Shown one piece after another: positions 61,542-64,000 of a DNA stretch of 64,000 nucleotides. The notes under the pieces are model-generated. The model was not told where the DNA came from and did not search any database. It saw only the letters and a program-made list of their open reading frames with translations. Made by a program: the position numbers and the translations under genes. Position 1 is the stretch's first letter. Every line of letters starts with the position of its first letter. Origin of the DNA: Streptomyces sp. ISL-10 (lineage in GTDB: Bacteria > Actinomycetota > Actinomycetes > Streptomycetales > Streptomycetaceae); the NCBI RefSeq assembly GCF_018614575.1, contig NZ_JAGGOJ010000011.1, positions 372,001 to 436,000 of the forward strand. Direction: 5' to 3'.

Positions 61542-62905
61542 TGCGCAGGGTCCTCGTCACCGGGCTCGGCGGCGCGGGCCGCACCACCGTCGCGGCGGCC
61601 ACGGCCCTCGCCGCGGCCGCGTCGGGCCGTCGCACACTCCTGCTGTCGGCAGAGGCGGACGCCGTGCTCGGCACGGCTGTCACCGGCGCCCCCGACCGGC
61701 CGATACCGACGGCGGAGGGGCTGTGGGCCGGCCGCATCGACGCGGGCGCCGACTTCCGCGCCGAATTCCTCGACCTCCAGCAGCGCGCCTCGGCCGGGCT
61801 CGACCTGCTGGGAGCGGCGCGGCTGGAGGACGAGGAACTCACCGAGCTGCCGGGCAGCGACCAGTTCGCCCTGCTGCGGGCCCTGACCACCGCATCCCGC
61901 GGGGACTGGGACGTCCTCGTCGTCGACATGCCGCCCTTGCGCGAGACCCTCGCGCTGCTCGCCCTGCCCGAGCAGCTGCGGCGCTATCTGCGCCGCCTGC
62001 TGCCGGCCGAGCGGCAGGCTGCCCGGGCCCTGCGCCCCATGCTCGCCCAGCTCGCCGGTGTGCCGATGCCCGCGCAGTGGCTGTACGAGACGACCGCACG
62101 CTGGGACACGGAACTGGCAGGCGTCCAGTCCGTGATCGAGTCCGAGAACACCACCCTCACCCTGGTCGCCGAGCCCGGCCCCGCGGCCGCCGACGCCCTG
62201 CGCACCGCCCGCACCGGGCTGAGTCTGTTCGGTCACCGCGTCGACATGGTCGTCGCCAACCGCTGCGTACCGCAGGACTCCGCCGATCCCTGGGCGGCCT
62301 CGGTCGCGGCCCAGCAGGAGGCGTGCCGGCGGGAGTGGGTGGACACCTGGATGCCGGCCGGCTCGGTCTGCCTGCTGCCGCATCTGGGCCGCGATCCACG
62401 CGGCCCGGACGACCTCACGCGGCTCCAGAAGGAGGCGGACCGCTGCTCCTTCGCGCATGAATTCACCGCCGACCCGGCGGCTCACGAGCTCGACGGGCTG
62501 ATCGTGGCCCTGCGCGGGGACCGGGAGGGCCGGCGCCCGGACCCGGGGCGGATCGAGAACGTGTACGAGGAGTCCGTCCGCCGTGACGCGTCGGTCGCCT
62601 CACTCGCGGACACCGACAACCACTGGCACGGCCGGAACGGCAAGAGCCGCAAGGAGCCGCCGCCCGGTCCCGCCTCGGACGACGGCACGCTGATCTGGCA
62701 CCTCGACCTGCCCGGCGCCGTCAAGGAGCAGCTCACCCTCGTACGCCGTGGGGATGAACTGCTGATCACCGTCGGCCCCTTCCGCAGGATCCTGTCCCTG
62801 CCGTCCGCACTGCGCCGCTGCACGGTCGCCGGCGCGGGCCTGAAGGACGGCACCCTGAGCGTGCGGTTCACGCCCGACCCCGCCCTGTGGCCGCGGGCAC
62901 GCTGA
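61541..62905 (+). CDS. ArsA/GET3-like ATPase with altered Walker A
   Basis: A 454-residue protein of the ArsA/Get3 branch of SIMIBI NTPases. The deviant P-loop normally reads KGGVGKT; here it is LVTGLGGAGRTTVAA, so both lysines are replaced (by Leu and Arg). WDVLVVDMPPLRETLALL gives the switch-type aspartate (Walker B/A' region), and VANRCVPQDSADPW follows. The C-terminal 90 residues (LIWHLDLPGAVKEQLTLVRR) are the ArsA/HSP20-like beta domain. It is coupled to the SRPBCC gene (TGATG). It may bind ATP weakly or not hydrolyse it. Confidence 0.8.
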   Translation: MRRVLVTGLGGAGRTTVAAATALAAAASGRRTLLLSAEADAVLGTAVTGAPDRPIPTAEGLWAGRIDAGADFRAEFLDLQQRASAGLDLLGAARLEDEELTELPGSDQFALLRALTTASRGDWDVLVVDMPPLRETLALLALPEQLRRYLRRLLPAERQAARALRPMLAQLAGVPMPAQWLYETTARWDTELAGVQSVIESENTTLTLVAEPGPAAADALRTARTGLSLFGHRVDMVVANRCVPQDSADPWAASVAAQQEACRREWVDTWMPAGSVCLLPHLGRDPRGPDDLTRLQKEADRCSFAHEFTADPAAHELDGLIVALRGDREGRRPDPGRIENVYEESVRRDASVASLADTDNHWHGRNGKSRKEPPPGPASDDGTLIWHLDLPGAVKEQLTLVRRGDELLITVGPFRRILSLPSALRRCTVAGAGLKDGTLSVRFTPDPALWPRAR

Positions 62906-62970
62906 ATGCCGTACCGCCGTTCGGGTAACGTCGGGTAGACGAATCCTCAGTCCTGCCGCAGGAGTACGCC

Positions 62971-63417
62971 ATGAGCGATGCCACCGAGCGTCCCGACACC
63001 GACGCCGACGCAGACGCCTGGGCCACGGCGTGCGAGGAGGACCTCAAGGCCGAGCGGAACCGCCGGCGCGGCCAGTACGGGGCTCCGCCCGGCTCGGCGG
63101 CCGAGGAGCTCCGCAAACTCTTCGACGTCGTCGCGGACAAGGTCACCGCCTTCCAGTCGTCGCTGCCCGGCGTGGCGGCACAGAACGCCGTGCAGCAGTT
63201 CGTGACCCAGGCCAAGGCCGCGGTCGAGCCCGTCATCGAACGGAACCCGCAGGTCTTCGACCATCTCGCGGCCGCCGGGGGCGAACTGCTCGCCGCCTAC
63301 CGCTCCGCCGTCGAGAACCAGGAGCGCCGCTGGACCCAGCGCTCGGACACCGCCAAGGACACCGACGACCCCCGCGACGACGGGCCCGGTCCGAGCGAGC
63401 ACATCGACCTGGACTGA
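62971..63417 (+). CDS. DUF5304-type protein upstream of glkA (SCO2127-like)
   Basis: A 148-residue cytosolic protein, acidic at both ends, with a helical centre (AAEELRKLFDVVADKVTAFQ, AVEPVIERNPQVFDHLAAAG). AGGAG lies 7 nt before the ATG. It is placed 65 bp upstream of glkA, as SCO2127 is in S. coelicolor. That protein has been linked to glucose repression, but it is described as somewhat larger, so I treat orthology as likely and not proved. It has no enzymatic motif. Confidence 0.7.
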   Translation: MSDATERPDTDADADAWATACEEDLKAERNRRRGQYGAPPGSAAEELRKLFDVVADKVTAFQSSLPGVAAQNAVQQFVTQAKAAVEPVIERNPQVFDHLAAAGGELLAAYRSAVENQERRWTQRSDTAKDTDDPRDDGPGPSEHIDLD

Positions 63418-63481
63418 CCAGCGCCTGCCCGCCCTCGGGTACGGTTGGCATAGCGGGGCTCGACCGAATACTGAGGGACAC

Positions 63482-64000
63482 ATGGGACTCACCATCGGCG
63501 TCGACATCGGCGGCACGAAGATCGCGGCGGGCGTGGTCGACGAAGAGGGCGCCATTCTCGAGACGCACACCGTGCCCACCCCGTCGACTCCCGAGGGCAT
63601 CGTCGACGCGATCTGCGCTGCGGTGGCGGGAGCCGGCCAGGGGCACGAGATCGAGGCCGTCGGCATCGGCGCGGCGGGATACGTCGACGACAAGCGCGCC
63701 ACCGTCCTGTTCGCGCCCAACATCGACTGGCGCCACGAACCGTTGAAGGACAAGGTCGAACAGCGCGTCGGCCTCCCCGTCGTCGTCGAGAACGACGCGA
63801 ACGCGGCGGCCTGGGGCGAGTACCGCTTCGGCGCGGGCCAGGGTCACGAGGACGTCATCTGCATCACCCTGGGCACCGGCCTCGGCGGCGGCATCATCAT
63901 CGGCAACAAGCTGCGCCGCGGGCGCTTCGGGGTGGCCGCGGAGTTCGGCCACATCCGGGTCGTCCCGGACGGGCTGCTGTGCGGCTGCGGCAGCCAGGGC
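63482..64000 (+). CDS. glkA: ROK-family glucokinase (3' end outside window)
   Basis: The first 173 codons of glucokinase. The phosphate-binding motif is LTIGVDIGGTKIAAGVVD, then VENDANAAAWGEYRFGAG and LGTGLGGGIIIGNK. The ROK zinc motif begins as CGCGSQG at the window edge, and the zinc ligand histidine is in EFGHIRVVPDG. In Streptomyces GlkA phosphorylates glucose and is required for carbon catabolite repression. GAGGGACAC lies just before the ATG at 63482. The upstream DUF5304 gene is close enough to share a transcript. Confidence 0.95.
   Translation, partial: MGLTIGVDIGGTKIAAGVVDEEGAILETHTVPTPSTPEGIVDAICAAVAGAGQGHEIEAVGIGAAGYVDDKRATVLFAPNIDWRHEPLKDKVEQRVGLPVVVENDANAAAWGEYRFGAGQGHEDVICITLGTGLGGGIIIGNKLRRGRFGVAAEFGHIRVVPDGLLCGCGSQG

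Overview
The window is a piece of a high-GC actinobacterial chromosome, almost certainly Streptomyces. The reasons are the very high G+C in third codon positions, frequent GTG (and one TTG) starts, many 4-nt GTGA/ATGA overlaps, a SAM-IV riboswitch, PspA/PspAA, spherulin-4/PelF-type genes, and a core gene order running from aceE to glkA that matches my memory of S. coelicolor (glkA there is SCO2126). The stretch from nadA to glkA also contains blocks shared with mycobacteria: erpA, adoK, the cta/qcr genes, and pimB'/fadD/SRPBCC/ArsA-like. I see no prophage, insertion sequence, CRISPR array or tRNA.

Region 1 (1-8566, mostly minus strand) is central carbon metabolism: aceE (cut by the left edge), a GntR/FCD regulator, the E2 acyltransferase with lpdA upstream of it, and leucyl aminopeptidase pepA. 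Region 2 (8854-15232, plus strand) is the most interesting part. It is a tightly coupled four-gene set: an Agd3-like secreted carbohydrate deacetylase, a PelF-type glycosyltransferase, a large polytopic membrane protein and a spherulin-4/GH135-like protein. It looks like a bacterial counterpart of the Pel / fungal galactosaminogalactan machinery. Region 3 (15229-25119) holds the late cobalamin genes cobS, cobT and an MBL-remnant-cobU fusion. Between and beyond them are membrane proteins (rhomboid-like, MprF-like), a lipoprotein HtrA-type protease, a methyltransferase with an apparent CTG start and a DUF3043 protein.

Region 4 (25404-31295) carries pspA-pspAA, a NarL-type two-component system, an RND transporter remnant in a repeat-rich gap, nadA, and erpA transcribed away from it. 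Region 5 (31368-46516) has a secreted/anchored protein of unknown role, an adenosine-kinase-like PfkB enzyme and a cysteine desulfurase-TusA fusion. It then has the aerobic respiratory block ctaC-ctaD-ctaF, an L,D-transpeptidase, an antisense atypical receiver gene, ctaE and qcrC-qcrA-qcrB, and finally trpD. Together these encode the cytochrome bcc-aa3 branch.

Region 6 (46517-55273) starts with a SAM-IV riboswitch and a class V aminotransferase. It continues with a stand-alone Lrp-type RAM protein, a rhomboid protease, a zinc-ribbon mini-protein, a NYN ribonuclease-like protein, two tandem secreted NlpC/P60 hydrolases (the first behind a structured leader) and a lipoprotein gluzincin. Region 7 (55230-64000) contains a frameshifted GT87-type mannosyltransferase, a PimB'-like glycosyltransferase, a FadD-type acyl-CoA ligase, a metallophosphoesterase, an SRPBCC protein, an ArsA-like ATPase with a changed Walker A, a DUF5304-type protein, and the first part of the ROK glucokinase glkA. 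All calls are from reading the sequence; no database search was run.
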